Shown here: one piece after another, positions 7,343-14,533 of the stretch | How the letters are laid out: the number at the start of each line of letters is the position of its first letter | Position numbering within the stretch: the first letter of the stretch is position 1 | From: Streptomyces sp. T12 | Lineage (GTDB): Bacteria; Actinomycetota; Actinomycetes; Streptomycetales; Streptomycetaceae | DNA length: 64,000 nucleotides | NCBI RefSeq assembly: GCF_028736035.1 | Contig: NZ_CP117866.1 | Span: 5,952,001-6,016,000 of the forward strand | Direction: 5' to 3' | The notes under the pieces: model-generated | Seen by the model: the letters and a program-made list of their open reading frames with translations, nothing else | Told to the model about the DNA's origin: nothing | The model's database searches: none | Translations under genes and position numbers: made by a program

Positions 7343-7861
7343 CTGCACCTCAAGTCTCGTCTCGGTCTCTGCCTCATAGTGCCTCAGCCGCAGAGGTAGA
7401 ACCAGGGTTCCAGGCTGCTTGCTCCGCAAGGGGACTTGACGCACTGTGCCTCACAGTGCACTCTGAGGCAGAGTTGAAAAAGCGGCTCACCCCCGAAAGG
7501 GCGGAGCGCTGGAACAACCCGTTTGACCTGCACGAATAGCGCCCGGATGTATGGCCCGGAGCAAGCGCTACGAAGAACTCAACAGAGTGCCGACCCAGCC
7601 ACCTGAACACGGGTGGTCGATGGGTGCGGGTCACCACCCCGACCGCCCATGTCGGGCCGGGTGACCTGCCCGGATCCGCCCTACGGGGCGGTGACTGGCA
7701 CTGCGTGATCTGACATCCACAGAACCTTCCGCGGCATCTGCCGCGCTTCGAATCTCACCCTCCGCCGTGCTTGTCGCGGCGGCCGGCTGCCTCCGCTGCT
7801 CGTCGCGTACGAGCAGCGCTGAGGGGAGCCGGAACACCCCTTCGCTTCCTAGGAGCGCTTT
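7343..7861. other. Divergent control region between GntR and the rightward backbone genes
   Basis: The 519-bp spacer holds the inverted repeats listed at 7442-7470 and further TGCCTCA copies at 7370-7376 and 7380-7386. Two very short frames, GTG 7456-7539 (27 codons) and ATG 7551-7664 (37 codons), were considered, but neither has a convincing ribosome binding site or family. The main rightward promoter of the transfer block should be here. Confidence 0.4.
7442..7470. promoter_or_regulatory. Overlapping inverted repeats, candidate GntR operator
   Basis: CACTGTG-CCT-CACAGTG (7442-7458) overlaps a second dyad TGCCTCA-N10-TGAGGCA (7447-7470). Additional TGCCTCA copies occur at 7370-7376 and 7380-7386, just upstream of the GntR start. 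Clustered short dyads beside a GntR gene are the usual layout of its autoregulatory operator. Confidence 0.5.
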
Positions 7862-8242
7862 ATGGCTGCTGTTGAGATCGTTTCGTTCGGCTACCTGCAC
7901 GACGCACCGCCCGCCGCGCACCTGATCATCGACTTGCGTCACCACTTCCGGGACCCGCACATGTCGCCGGAACTGCGGTACATGACCGCCGACGACGAGC
8001 CGGTACGCACCGCCGTGGAGAACACCCCCGGCATCACGGACCTGGTCGCGGCCACGGCCACGGCGGTCGCCGCGTTCGCGTCCGGTCCCAGCGCCGGGAC
8101 CGTGACCGTCGCCGACGGATGCGCCGGCGGACGCCACCGCGCCCCGACCTTCGCCCGCCTCCTCGCGGAGCGGCTCGCCGCCGCCGGGCACAGCGTCACG
8201 GTCTCCCACCGCGACATGGCCAAGGACGTCGTCCAGCGCTGA
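7862..8242 (+). CDS. Free-standing RapZ C-terminal-like domain protein
   Basis: The 126-residue protein resembles only the C-terminal half of RapZ/YvcJ proteins: EIVSFGYLHDAPPAAHLIIDLR at the start (RapZ SFGFKxG...AD.vfDvR) and DGCAGGRHRAPTFARLLAERL near 90-112 (RapZ CTGGxHRSV). The N-terminal P-loop kinase half of RapZ is absent. In enterobacterial RapZ this half binds RNA and a metabolite. AGGAG at 7850-7854 supports ATG 7862. It is the first gene of the rightward backbone block. I remember similar short proteins in other Streptomyces elements, but their function is unknown to me. Confidence 0.7.
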   Translation: MAAVEIVSFGYLHDAPPAAHLIIDLRHHFRDPHMSPELRYMTADDEPVRTAVENTPGITDLVAATATAVAAFASGPSAGTVTVADGCAGGRHRAPTFARLLAERLAAAGHSVTVSHRDMAKDVVQR

Positions 8243-8334
8243 CGACTGCCCGCGCCGCAGGACCCCGAGTGCCTGCGGCAAGGGGAGTCGGCCAGAGCGG
8301 CCGGCCCAACTCACCGACCCAAGGAGCGCCGTTC

Positions 8335-8517
8335 ATGGGCAAGCACAACAGCGACACCAACGGCACCACCACGTCCGGCGAGACCGTCATCCACTCCAGC
8401 CACACCACCACCGACGCCAACGGCCGCACCCACACGGAGACCCACACGGTCGTCCAGGGCCCCGGCAGCATCGTGGTCAACGGCGACAACCACGGCGGCA
8501 TCCAGCAGACCTTCTGA
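8335..8517 (+). CDS. Small Thr/His-rich protein of unknown function
   Basis: The 60 residues are rich in Thr, His, Ser, Gly and Asn (SHTTTDANGRTHTETHTVVQG) and have no hydrophobic segment. AAGGAG at 8321-8326 precedes ATG 8335. No family is recognised. It lies in the same direction between the RapZ-like gene and the DUF2637 group and uses high-GC codons, so it is probably a real backbone gene of the element. Confidence 0.6.
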   Translation: MGKHNSDTNGTTTSGETVIHSSHTTTDANGRTHTETHTVVQGPGSIVVNGDNHGGIQQTF

Positions 8518-8591
8518 TCTCCGCCCGCCGCACCCGTCTCGCACCGCCGGGGGCCATCTACGGCCTGGACACCCAGTACTCCCGCAGCATC

Positions 8592-8641
8592 GCCCCGGCA
8601 TCCAGCCGTGAAGGGCGCCGGATCGAATCCGGCCCGGGGCA
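8592..8641 (+). ncRNA. tRNA-minihelix-like structure (acceptor plus T-arm only)
   Basis: GCCCCGG (8592-8598) pairs perfectly with CCGGGGC (8634-8640) as a 7-bp acceptor-like stem followed by an A. Immediately inside lies GCCGG-ATCGAAT-CCGGC (8617-8633), a 5-bp stem with a 7-nt T-loop-like loop that deviates from TTCRANY at its first base. Only 18 nt replace the D and anticodon arms, so it cannot be a working tRNA. It may be a tRNA relic, a tRNA-like RNA or a DNA recognition structure. It lies between two backbone genes, outside any supported reading frame. Confidence 0.4.
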
Positions 8642-8747
8642 CTCTCCCTTGCCGCGCTCGCGGCTCGGGTTCTTCCGGAGCAGCCGTCGTCTCACCAACA
8701 CGCCTGCGGCTGCTCCGGCTCCCGTCCCTCCCACTTCAGGAGCATTC

Positions 8748-9038
8748 ATGCGTGCGTACATCGGTCGCCAACAGGCCGTCTCTGTCGAAGACTTCGCGGA
8801 ACTGGCGCTCGGTACCCCGGTTGAGCTGTGGCTCGGGGTGGAGGGCGAGAGCGACGAAGAGCGCGCGGCCCGTGAGGACGCGGCCCGCGACATCCTCGCC
8901 GACAACCCCGAGATGCCCGACGACCTGGTCCGCATGGCCGCGCAGGTCATCGAGGAGCACCCGGACCTGTTCAACGTCACCCCGCTCACCCGCCCCGCCC
9001 GGCGCCGCCGCCCGGCACGCAAGGGGGTCGCGGCATGA
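8748..9038 (+). CDS. Small conserved AICE protein upstream of the DUF2637 gene
   Basis: The 96 residues begin MRAYIGRQQAVSVEDFAELAL and contain an acidic middle (ELWLGVEGESDEERAAREDAARDIL) and a basic end (RPARRRRPARKG). AGGAG at 8738-8742 supports ATG 8748; the frame is open further upstream across the tRNA-like structure but without a start signal. The stop overlaps the DUF2637 start (ATGA, 9035-9038). I recognise no functional domain. Context says it belongs to the transfer/maintenance block. Confidence 0.75.
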   Translation: MRAYIGRQQAVSVEDFAELALGTPVELWLGVEGESDEERAAREDAARDILADNPEMPDDLVRMAAQVIEEHPDLFNVTPLTRPARRRRPARKGVAA

Positions 9039-10042
9039 CCACCACGACCCCCGCACCGCAGGCGCCTGCGTCCGCGGTGCCGCCGCTGACGAAGCCGGAG
9101 ATGGGTCTTGCGGGAGTCGGCGCGCTCGCCGCGGCCGGTGTCGGCGCGCTCGGTCTGATTGCCTCCTTCGATGCCGTGTCCGAGGCCGCGGCCCGCTGGG
9201 GTTTCGGTGAGCCGTGGATGTTGCCGGTCGGTATCGATGTGGCCATCCCGGTGTTCACCGTCGCCAACCTGCTGCTGATCCGGATGGATATGGCGCTGGC
9301 GTGGGTGCGGTTCGTGCCCTGGCTGCTCACCCTGGTCACCTGCGGGTTGAACGTCGCCGCCGGACACGGCGTGTGGGCCAAGGTCGCGCACGGCACGATG
9401 CCGCTGCTGTGGGTCGTCTTCTCCGAGATCGGCGCGCACATCTACGCCGTCCGCATCGGCGCCGCCACCGGCCGCCGCATGGAGAAGATCCGCTGGTCCC
9501 GCTGGCTGATGGCTCCGCTGTCCACGTTCGCGCTGTGGCGGCGTATGACGCTGTGGGAGGTCACCTCCTACAGCCTGGCGCTCACCTGCGAGCGGGAACG
9601 ACTGTTGGCTCGTGCGGACCTGCACGAGACGTACGGCTGGAAGTGGCGTTGGAAGACGCCACGGCGTGATCGCGTGATGCTGCGCATGGGCGAACTCGCA
9701 CCCGCCACCGAGCAGGAGACGCCCGCTGAGCCGCCGGCGAAGATTCCGCCGGAGCCCTCGGTCGACCCGAAGCCGCGCCCGCCCCGCCGCACTCCGGCCA
9801 AGGGCAAGGGCAAGGGCAAGGCTCAGCGCACCTTCGAGGACGCGCTGACCGAGGCCCGCAAGGTCACCGTGGACTGGACGGACGGGGAGCTGACCGCGGA
9901 CCGTCTGCGCACCACGCTGCATGTCTCGCAGGCCAATGCCCGAAAGCTGCGCGACACCCTGAAGGGCGAGCGCGCTGAGGGCCGCCCGCTGCACGCGGTG
10001 GACGCCCCGGAAGGCCAGGAGCCCGAGGCTGAGGCCGCCTGA
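9035..10042 (+). CDS. DUF2637 membrane protein, Spd/transfer-associated
   Basis: This 335-residue protein has about four membrane segments between residues 22 and 150 (GLAGVGALAAAGVGALGLIA; LPVGIDVAIPVFTVANLLLI; FVPWLLTLVTCGLNVAA; MPLLWVVFSEIGAHIYAV). The topology and the GIDVAIP core are typical of DUF2637 proteins of Streptomyces plasmids and AICEs. The cytoplasmic C-terminal half has a Pro/Lys-rich linker (KGKGKGKA) and a final helical region (TADRLRTTLHVSQANARKLRDTLKGER) that resembles a helix-turn-helix. It probably helps intramycelial spread or anchors DNA or TraB at the membrane; this is inferred from context. It overlaps the genes on both sides. Confidence 0.8.
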   Translation: MTTTTPAPQAPASAVPPLTKPEMGLAGVGALAAAGVGALGLIASFDAVSEAAARWGFGEPWMLPVGIDVAIPVFTVANLLLIRMDMALAWVRFVPWLLTLVTCGLNVAAGHGVWAKVAHGTMPLLWVVFSEIGAHIYAVRIGAATGRRMEKIRWSRWLMAPLSTFALWRRMTLWEVTSYSLALTCERERLLARADLHETYGWKWRWKTPRRDRVMLRMGELAPATEQETPAEPPAKIPPEPSVDPKPRPPRRTPAKGKGKGKAQRTFEDALTEARKVTVDWTDGELTADRLRTTLHVSQANARKLRDTLKGERAEGRPLHAVDAPEGQEPEAEAA

Positions 10043-10443
10043 TGCCCGGCGCATTCGGCAAGTGCTTCGACCCTTCCGGCAGCCAGTACGGCATCCCCAC
10101 CTACCCGTGGCGCTACGCCCCCGAAGGGCTCGCCACGCGCCGCCAGCTCCGTGCCCGCGGCTTACGTCCGGGCGGACAGTCGATCGCGGCTCAGGTGCTG
10201 CGCCCGCGCTACCGGCGCGGCCCGCTGGTCGCCTACCTCTACCGCGTCGACCGCGCCAAGCCCGTACGGCCGATGACGCCGGGCAAGCGGGCCGCGCTCG
10301 CCAAGGCGATGCGCGCCCGCCGCACCTGCCCGAACTGCCGCACCGACGCGGGCTACGTCATCCCCAGCTCGCTCGGCATGTGTGTGCCCTGCGCCTTCCC
10401 TGACACCCCCACCACCGTGCACGACACCCCGAGGAGTACCTGA
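10042..10443 (+). CDS. RRQRL-motif zinc-binding protein
   Basis: The 133 residues contain the element-typical TRRQLRARGLRPGGQ segment (about 32-46) and a zinc-ribbon CPNCRTDAGYVIPSSLGMCVPC with Cys pairs near 98-101 and 115-118. This architecture is known from many Streptomyces conjugative elements but has no assigned biochemistry. Its ATG overlaps the previous stop (TGATG), so translation is coupled to the DUF2637 gene. A nucleic-acid-binding role is a guess from the zinc ribbon and the high Arg content. Confidence 0.75.
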   Translation: MPGAFGKCFDPSGSQYGIPTYPWRYAPEGLATRRQLRARGLRPGGQSIAAQVLRPRYRRGPLVAYLYRVDRAKPVRPMTPGKRAALAKAMRARRTCPNCRTDAGYVIPSSLGMCVPCAFPDTPTTVHDTPRST

Positions 10444-10445
10444 CC

Positions 10446-10763
10446 ATGGGCAAGCCCAACACCCGCCGTCTGGACCGCGAAATCCAGCAGGCGACCCGCA
10501 AGCTCGAAGCGGCCCGTAAGGGCGAGATGTGGCCCCTGACCGGTGCCGAGAAGCGGGCGGTAGTCCGGGCTCTGGCGGGCGGCTCGTACAAGGTCGCCCG
10601 GGGCAAGAGCCCCGGCCGCGCCGAACGCAAGCTGGAGACGCTGTGGACCTCGGTCCAGACCCGACTGAGCTCGGATCTCACCGCCCTGCAGACGGAGCGG
10701 CAGCGGATCGTGAGCGAGGCCGCCACCGCCAAGGCCTCCAAGAAGTCCTCCGGGTGGTGGTGA
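10446..10763 (+). CDS. Small basic helical protein of unknown function
   Basis: The 105 residues are mostly helical and basic (RLDREIQQATRKLEAARKG near the N-terminus, ERKLETLWTSVQTRLSSDLT near the middle) with Lys/Arg-rich ends and no membrane segment. ATG 10446 comes 3 bp after the previous stop, so it belongs to the same transcription unit. I recognise no domain; DNA binding or an accessory role in transfer would fit. Confidence 0.65.
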   Translation: MGKPNTRRLDREIQQATRKLEAARKGEMWPLTGAEKRAVVRALAGGSYKVARGKSPGRAERKLETLWTSVQTRLSSDLTALQTERQRIVSEAATAKASKKSSGWW

Positions 10764-10765
10764 CC

Positions 10766-10929
10766 ATGCCCCGCACAGACACGCCGCCCGGCGAGTGCCC
10801 GCAGTGCTGGCAGCACGCGCACGATCGGCGCGCCCCCGCAACCTCCGAGGGGACTGCCCGCAGTGCGTGGACCACATGCGCAACGGCTGCCCGAACGTCG
10901 TGCCCAAGAAGCCGTCCCGCTGGCGGTGA
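10766..10929 (+). pseudogene. Small double zinc-ribbon gene, apparently frameshifted
   Basis: From ATG 10766 the frame encodes ECPQCWQHAHDRRAP. About 75 bp downstream, another frame encodes GDCPQCVDHMRNGCPNVV and stops at TGA 10929. Two CPQC-type ribbons in different frames within 160 bp, separated by a C/G-run stretch (about 10831-10852), suggest one original small Cys-rich protein broken by an indel. The alternative is two unrelated short frames. In the first frame translation would run on to 10996. Confidence 0.45.
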
Positions 10930-10954
10930 CCGCCCCGCGAGAAGGAATTCAGGC

Positions 10955-11042
10955 ATGCACCTGAAACGGATCAGCACACTCCCGCCCGGCATGTAAGCCC
11001 ACGGGCCCGGCCGCTCACCTCCTACAGCGTTCGGCCGGACCC
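10955..11042 (+). promoter_or_regulatory. 13-codon leader ORF and stem-loop upstream of traB
   Basis: A tiny frame, ATG 10955 to TAA 10996 (13 codons, MHLKRISTLPPGM), has a GAAGGA Shine-Dalgarno in front. It is followed by an imperfect dyad GGGCCCGGCCG (11003-11013) and CGGCCGGACCC (11032-11042) and then the traB start at 11079. The order of leader peptide, stem-loop and gene resembles an attenuator or translational coupling device. This is suggestive only. Confidence 0.3.
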
Positions 11043-11078
11043 GCTCTCCCTCACACCCGAAAAGTGGAAGGACCCTCA

Positions 11079-13307
11079 GTGAAGCACCCCGACGACGACA
11101 ACGAACTGTTCAACCGGCTGGAAGCCGAGATGAACGCCGACTCCGGGGGCGAGGTAGTCGACCTCGACAAGGCGCGGTCGGCCCGCGCGGAGTCGGCCGA
11201 CCCGAGCACCCGACCCGACTCCGACGGGCCTGCCGACTCCGGCGCGGACCGGTCGGGTGGTGAGTCGGGCGACCCGACCGCGCGCGTGATGGTCGACCAG
11301 TCGGCCCCAACCGCGTCCGGTCCGGGCTACCTCGGTCGGCTGCTCGCCGCGAAGCGCCGCCCGGTCGTCCCTGTGTGGCTGAAGTCCGTGGGCGAGCTGA
11401 AGACCGCGTCGGCGTGGGTGGCCCGCCACTACGCCCACTCGCTCGGCTACCACGCGCTGCGCTCCCCGGTCTACGCCCTCCGCCTGACCCTGCAAGCCCC
11501 GTCGGGTGCCGCGAAGTTCGTGGGCGGCGCCATGCGGTGGGTGGCCGACCGTGAGGGCGAGCCGGTCCGGCTCGCCGCGGTCCGCCGCGAGGACGCTGCC
11601 GAGTACCTGAAGCTGTCCCGGCAGCGCGATGGTCGGGTCCGACTCCGGACCCTGGTCGCCGTGCTGGCGATGTTCGTCGGGCTGGGCTCCGCGCTCGCCG
11701 TCTACGTGCTCGCCCCCGACTGGCTTCAGGACCTGTCGGTCGGGGCGGTCGTGCTCGCGCTCGGGGCCGCCGGCCGCAAGGCGGACGACCCGGTCATCCA
11801 CCGGGCGGTGGAACTGCCCGCGGCTGTCAAGCTCACCTCGGACATCGTGCTGCGGGCGCTCGGCTCGCTCGGCATCCCCGCCATCAACCAGGCGCAGGGC
11901 AAGGGCCGTGACGGGTTCGAGTTCACCGCCCCCATCACCCGTGACGGACCCGGCTGGCGCGCGGAGGGCAACCTGCCGTACGGCGTGACGGTGACGGACA
12001 TCATCGAGCGGCGCGAGCGGCTCGCCTCGGGTCTGCGCCGTCCGCTGGGCTGTGTGTGGCCCGAGGCGGTGCCGAACGAGCACACCGGTCACCTCGTGCT
12101 GTGGGTCGGCGACCAGGACATGTCCCAGGCGAAGAAGCCCGCATGGCCGCTGCTGAAGTCCGGCAGCACGGACCTGTTCAAGCCGGTCGCGTTCGGCACC
12201 GACCAGCGCGGACGCTGGGTCGAGATCACGCTCATGTACATCGCGGCCGTGATCGGCGCGATCCCGCGCATGGGCAAGACCTTCCTGCTCAGGCTGCTGT
12301 TGCTTATTGCCGCTCTGGATCCGCGCGCTGAGCTGCACACCTACGACCTGAAGGGCACCGGCGACCTGGACCCGGTCGGTAACGCCGTCTCGCACCGGCA
12401 CCGCGCCGGGGACGAAGAGGAGGACATCGAGTACGCGGTGCGGGACCTGCGCGCGCTGCGCGAGGAACTGCGCCGCCGGGCGAAGATGATCCGCACCCTG
12501 CCGCGGGACATCTGCCCCGAGTCCAAGGTGACCTCCCAGCTCGCGGACATGAAGCAGCTGGGGCTGCACCCGATCGTGGTCGGGGTGGATGAGTGCCAGG
12601 TCTGGTTCGAGCACGACAAGTACGGCAAGGAACTCGAAGAGATCTGCACTGACCTGGTCAAACGCGGTCCGGCTACCGGGATCGTGCTGCTGCTCGCCAC
12701 GCAGCGCCCGGACGCGAAGGCGCTGCCCACCGGCATCTCCGCGAACGCGTCGGCCCGGTTCTGCCTGAAGGTCATGGGCCAGTTGGAGAACGACATGGTC
12801 CTCGGTACGTCCGCCTACAAGCGCGGCGTGCGGGCCACCATGTTCAGCTGGGGTGACAAGGGCATCCACTACTTCGTCGGTGAGGGCGCGGACGCCCGCA
12901 TCGTGGGCTCCGTCTACGTGGACGCCCCGGCCGCCGAAGCCATCGGCGCCCGCGCCCGCAAGGCCCGCGAACTCGCCGGCACCCTCACCGGGCACGCACT
13001 CGGGGAAGAGCCCGAGGCAGACGAGTCCAGCGCGTATGACCTGCTGCGCGACATCCTCGCCGTCGTCCCCGCCGACGAGCCCAAGGTGTGGTCCGAGACG
13101 GTCGTCGCCCGGCTCGCCGACCTGCGTGAGGACGTCTACGACGGCTGGGACCCCGAAGGGCTCGCCGCAGCGTTGAAGCCGCACGGCATCTCCACCATCC
13201 AGGTGGGCCGCCGGGTCAACGGCAAGGTCGTCAACCGGCGCGGCATTGACCGCTCCCACATCACCGCAGCGATTGCGGAGCGTGACGGAAACCGGGACGC
13301 GGGATGA
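11079..13307 (+). CDS. traB: TraB/TraSA-type FtsK-SpoIIIE DNA translocase for conjugation
   Basis: This 742-residue protein moves double-stranded plasmid or AICE DNA between mycelial cells as a hexameric ATPase. Residues 1-80 are an acidic Ser/Asp-rich tail. Membrane segments lie near 190-237 (VAVLAMFVGLGSALAVYVLA and a second GAVVLALGAAG helix). Walker A is GAIPRMGKT around 394-402; Walker B is PIVVGVDECQVW near 498-509; a QRPDAKALPTGI element follows. The last 75 residues form a basic, probably winged-helix region ending GKVVNRRGIDRSHITAAIAE, the part that reads clt repeats in studied TraB proteins. GTG 11079 was chosen because GGAAGGA lies 6 bp upstream; GTG 11064 is in frame too. Candidate clt palindromes follow at 13318. 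Confidence 0.9.
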   Translation: MKHPDDDNELFNRLEAEMNADSGGEVVDLDKARSARAESADPSTRPDSDGPADSGADRSGGESGDPTARVMVDQSAPTASGPGYLGRLLAAKRRPVVPVWLKSVGELKTASAWVARHYAHSLGYHALRSPVYALRLTLQAPSGAAKFVGGAMRWVADREGEPVRLAAVRREDAAEYLKLSRQRDGRVRLRTLVAVLAMFVGLGSALAVYVLAPDWLQDLSVGAVVLALGAAGRKADDPVIHRAVELPAAVKLTSDIVLRALGSLGIPAINQAQGKGRDGFEFTAPITRDGPGWRAEGNLPYGVTVTDIIERRERLASGLRRPLGCVWPEAVPNEHTGHLVLWVGDQDMSQAKKPAWPLLKSGSTDLFKPVAFGTDQRGRWVEITLMYIAAVIGAIPRMGKTFLLRLLLLIAALDPRAELHTYDLKGTGDLDPVGNAVSHRHRAGDEEEDIEYAVRDLRALREELRRRAKMIRTLPRDICPESKVTSQLADMKQLGLHPIVVGVDECQVWFEHDKYGKELEEICTDLVKRGPATGIVLLLATQRPDAKALPTGISANASARFCLKVMGQLENDMVLGTSAYKRGVRATMFSWGDKGIHYFVGEGADARIVGSVYVDAPAAEAIGARARKARELAGTLTGHALGEEPEADESSAYDLLRDILAVVPADEPKVWSETVVARLADLREDVYDGWDPEGLAAALKPHGISTIQVGRRVNGKVVNRRGIDRSHITAAIAERDGNRDAG

Positions 13308-13317
13308 GTATCCGGGG

Positions 13318-13405
13318 CCGCTAGCGCTAGCGGCACACCCCGCTAACGTTAGCGGCCCCGCTAGCGCCCCAAACCCGGTCTGATCAGGCCGCTAGCGGAT
13401 AGCGG
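13318..13405. repeat. CCGCTAGCG palindrome cluster, candidate clt (TraB recognition site)
   Basis: Immediately after traB there are two perfect 16-bp palindromes, CCGCTAGCGCTAGCGG (13318-13333) and CCGCTAACGTTAGCGG (13340-13355). Then come a half copy CCGCTAGCG (13358-13366) and a 17-bp element whose CCGCTA and TAGCGG arms (13389-13405) contain a 10-bp palindrome. In studied Streptomyces plasmids the clt locus of short TraB-binding repeats lies beside traB, which fits this position. An operator for the following spd-like genes is the alternative. Confidence 0.6.
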
Positions 13406-13448
13406 CCCACCTGCGGAAACCCCTGAAACCCGCCTCGAAGGGCCCCTC

Positions 13449-13706
13449 ATGCCCCTGACCCTGCTCGCTATCACCCTGCTCGTTTGCGTCACGTTGTGTT
13501 ACGTCGCCGTGTGTGCTGCCTCGCCGTTCGGCACCTGCCGCAAGTGCTCCGGCTGGGGCTTCGCGTTCAAGACCGACCGCAAGGGCCGCATGAAGCGCGG
13601 CAAGGACTGCCGACGCTGCCACGCGACCGGCAAGCGCATACGCATCGGCCGCTGGCTCTACAACCGCTTCGCCCGCATCTACCGCGCAGGCACCAACACC
13701 CCCTGA
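13449..13706 (+). CDS. Membrane-anchored small zinc-ribbon protein (Spd-like)
   Basis: The 85 residues start with one strong membrane helix (LLAITLLVCVTLCYVAVCAA), followed by a DnaJ-like zinc ribbon CRKCSGWGFAFKTDRKG and CRRCHATGKRIR, then a basic tail. It opens the cluster of small genes after traB, the usual place of spd (spread) genes in Streptomyces plasmids. The ribbon may bind DNA or a partner at the membrane; this is inferred from architecture. Confidence 0.7.
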   Translation: MPLTLLAITLLVCVTLCYVAVCAASPFGTCRKCSGWGFAFKTDRKGRMKRGKDCRRCHATGKRIRIGRWLYNRFARIYRAGTNTP

Positions 13707-13721
13707 CCGAAAGGCTTCCCG

Positions 13722-13916
13722 ATGGTCCTCAGCATCTCCGCCGTGCTGCTGTTCGGCGCCGCGTCCGTCCTCGCCGTCAAGAGCGGGTCCGCCGGGGGCG
13801 GCGCCGCCGTGGTGCTGTTCCTGTTCGGGTTCTTCGCCGCCGGGACCGGCGCGTACGAGCCCATCCACAACCTCGTGCAGGCGTCCGCCGACGCCCTCTC
13901 CGCGCTCGGCAAGTGA
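13722..13916 (+). CDS. Small hydrophobic Spd-like membrane protein
   Basis: The 64 residues contain two hydrophobic stretches (LSISAVLLFGAASVLAV and GAAVVLFLFGFFAAGTGAY) and little else. The gene lies 15 bp after the zinc-ribbon membrane protein in the same direction, with GAAAGG upstream of ATG 13722. It belongs to the spd-type cluster associated with intramycelial spreading. No specific family is recognised. Confidence 0.65.
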   Translation: MVLSISAVLLFGAASVLAVKSGSAGGGAAVVLFLFGFFAAGTGAYEPIHNLVQASADALSALGK

Positions 13917-13930
13917 CGGGAGAGATCCTC

Positions 13931-14533
13931 GTGAACGACCCCACCACCGCCCGGCACTGGCTCGCTGCCACCGCGCCCAAGGCCGCACCCGCCATCGCCA
14001 CCACGACAGTGCTCGCCCTCGCCCGGATCTGGAACGCAAACGGCGCCGAACACTCCGTCGGCAACGCCGTCCTGATGGCCGCCCTGTCCCTCGGGGCCGC
14101 CGCGGCGGGCGTGGCCGCGGGCAACGCAACCAGCGACTCCGTCATCGTCGGCACCGCCTTCGCCGCCTCCGGCGCGCTCGCCTTCGCCGGGGTCGCCGGA
14201 TACTCCGACGGACTGTCCCTGCCCCTGCTGCTGTGGTCCCTTGCCACCGCCGGCGCCTACGGACTCGCTGCCCGCTACTGGCGCCACGACCGCCGTGAAA
14301 CCGTGGCGTTCGAGCGGCAGACGAGCGAGCGGCGCGAGGAGTACGCCCACATCGAACGCGTCGAAACCCTCCGCGCCACCACCCAAATCGAGGTGGCCCG
14401 CACCGGCGCCGCCTACGCCGAACAGCTCGCCGCCGCCCTGGTCCACCGCGCCGCACTGCCCGGCTTCGACCCCACCGCCCTGGAATCCGCGGGACTGCCC
14501 GAACTCCCCACCGCAGACAGGAAGTCCCTATGA
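13931..14533 (+). CDS. Spd-like multi-helix membrane protein with cytoplasmic coiled coil
   Basis: The 200 residues have four hydrophobic helices between about 12 and 110 (AIATTTVLALARIW, VLMAALSLGAAAAGVAAG, IVGTAFAASGALAFAGVAGY, LPLLLWSLATAGAYGLA). After these comes a charged helical region (ETVAFERQTSERREEYAHIE) that looks like a coiled coil. GTG 13931 was chosen: it follows GGGAGAGATC and gives a membrane protein, while the longer open frame upstream runs through other genes. Its stop overlaps the next start (ATGA, 14530-14533). It is probably an SpdB-class partner of TraB, judged from position and topology. Confidence 0.7.
   Translation: MNDPTTARHWLAATAPKAAPAIATTTVLALARIWNANGAEHSVGNAVLMAALSLGAAAAGVAAGNATSDSVIVGTAFAASGALAFAGVAGYSDGLSLPLLLWSLATAGAYGLAARYWRHDRRETVAFERQTSERREEYAHIERVETLRATTQIEVARTGAAYAEQLAAALVHRAALPGFDPTALESAGLPELPTADRKSL

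Noticed and set aside
7551..7664. 37-codon frame between the GntR operators and the RapZ-like gene
   Set aside because: It has no clear ribosome binding site and no recognisable family, and it lies in a control region.
8592..8641. A complete functional tRNA at the minihelix position
   Set aside because: Only 18 nt lie between the acceptor and T-arm, so D and anticodon arms cannot form. Using upstream sequence as 5' acceptor does not pair with the 3' strand.
8558..10054. Long reverse open frame across the DUF2637 gene
   Set aside because: No family character, it overlaps several well-supported rightward genes, and it is explained by third-position GC bias.
11076..13259. A very long open frame on the strand opposite traB
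   Set aside because: It mirrors the codon structure of traB. Its residues are Ala/Gly/Arg/Asp-rich without any motif, and the sense strand encodes a full FtsK-type ATPase. Antisense open frames of this kind are common in GC-rich DNA.
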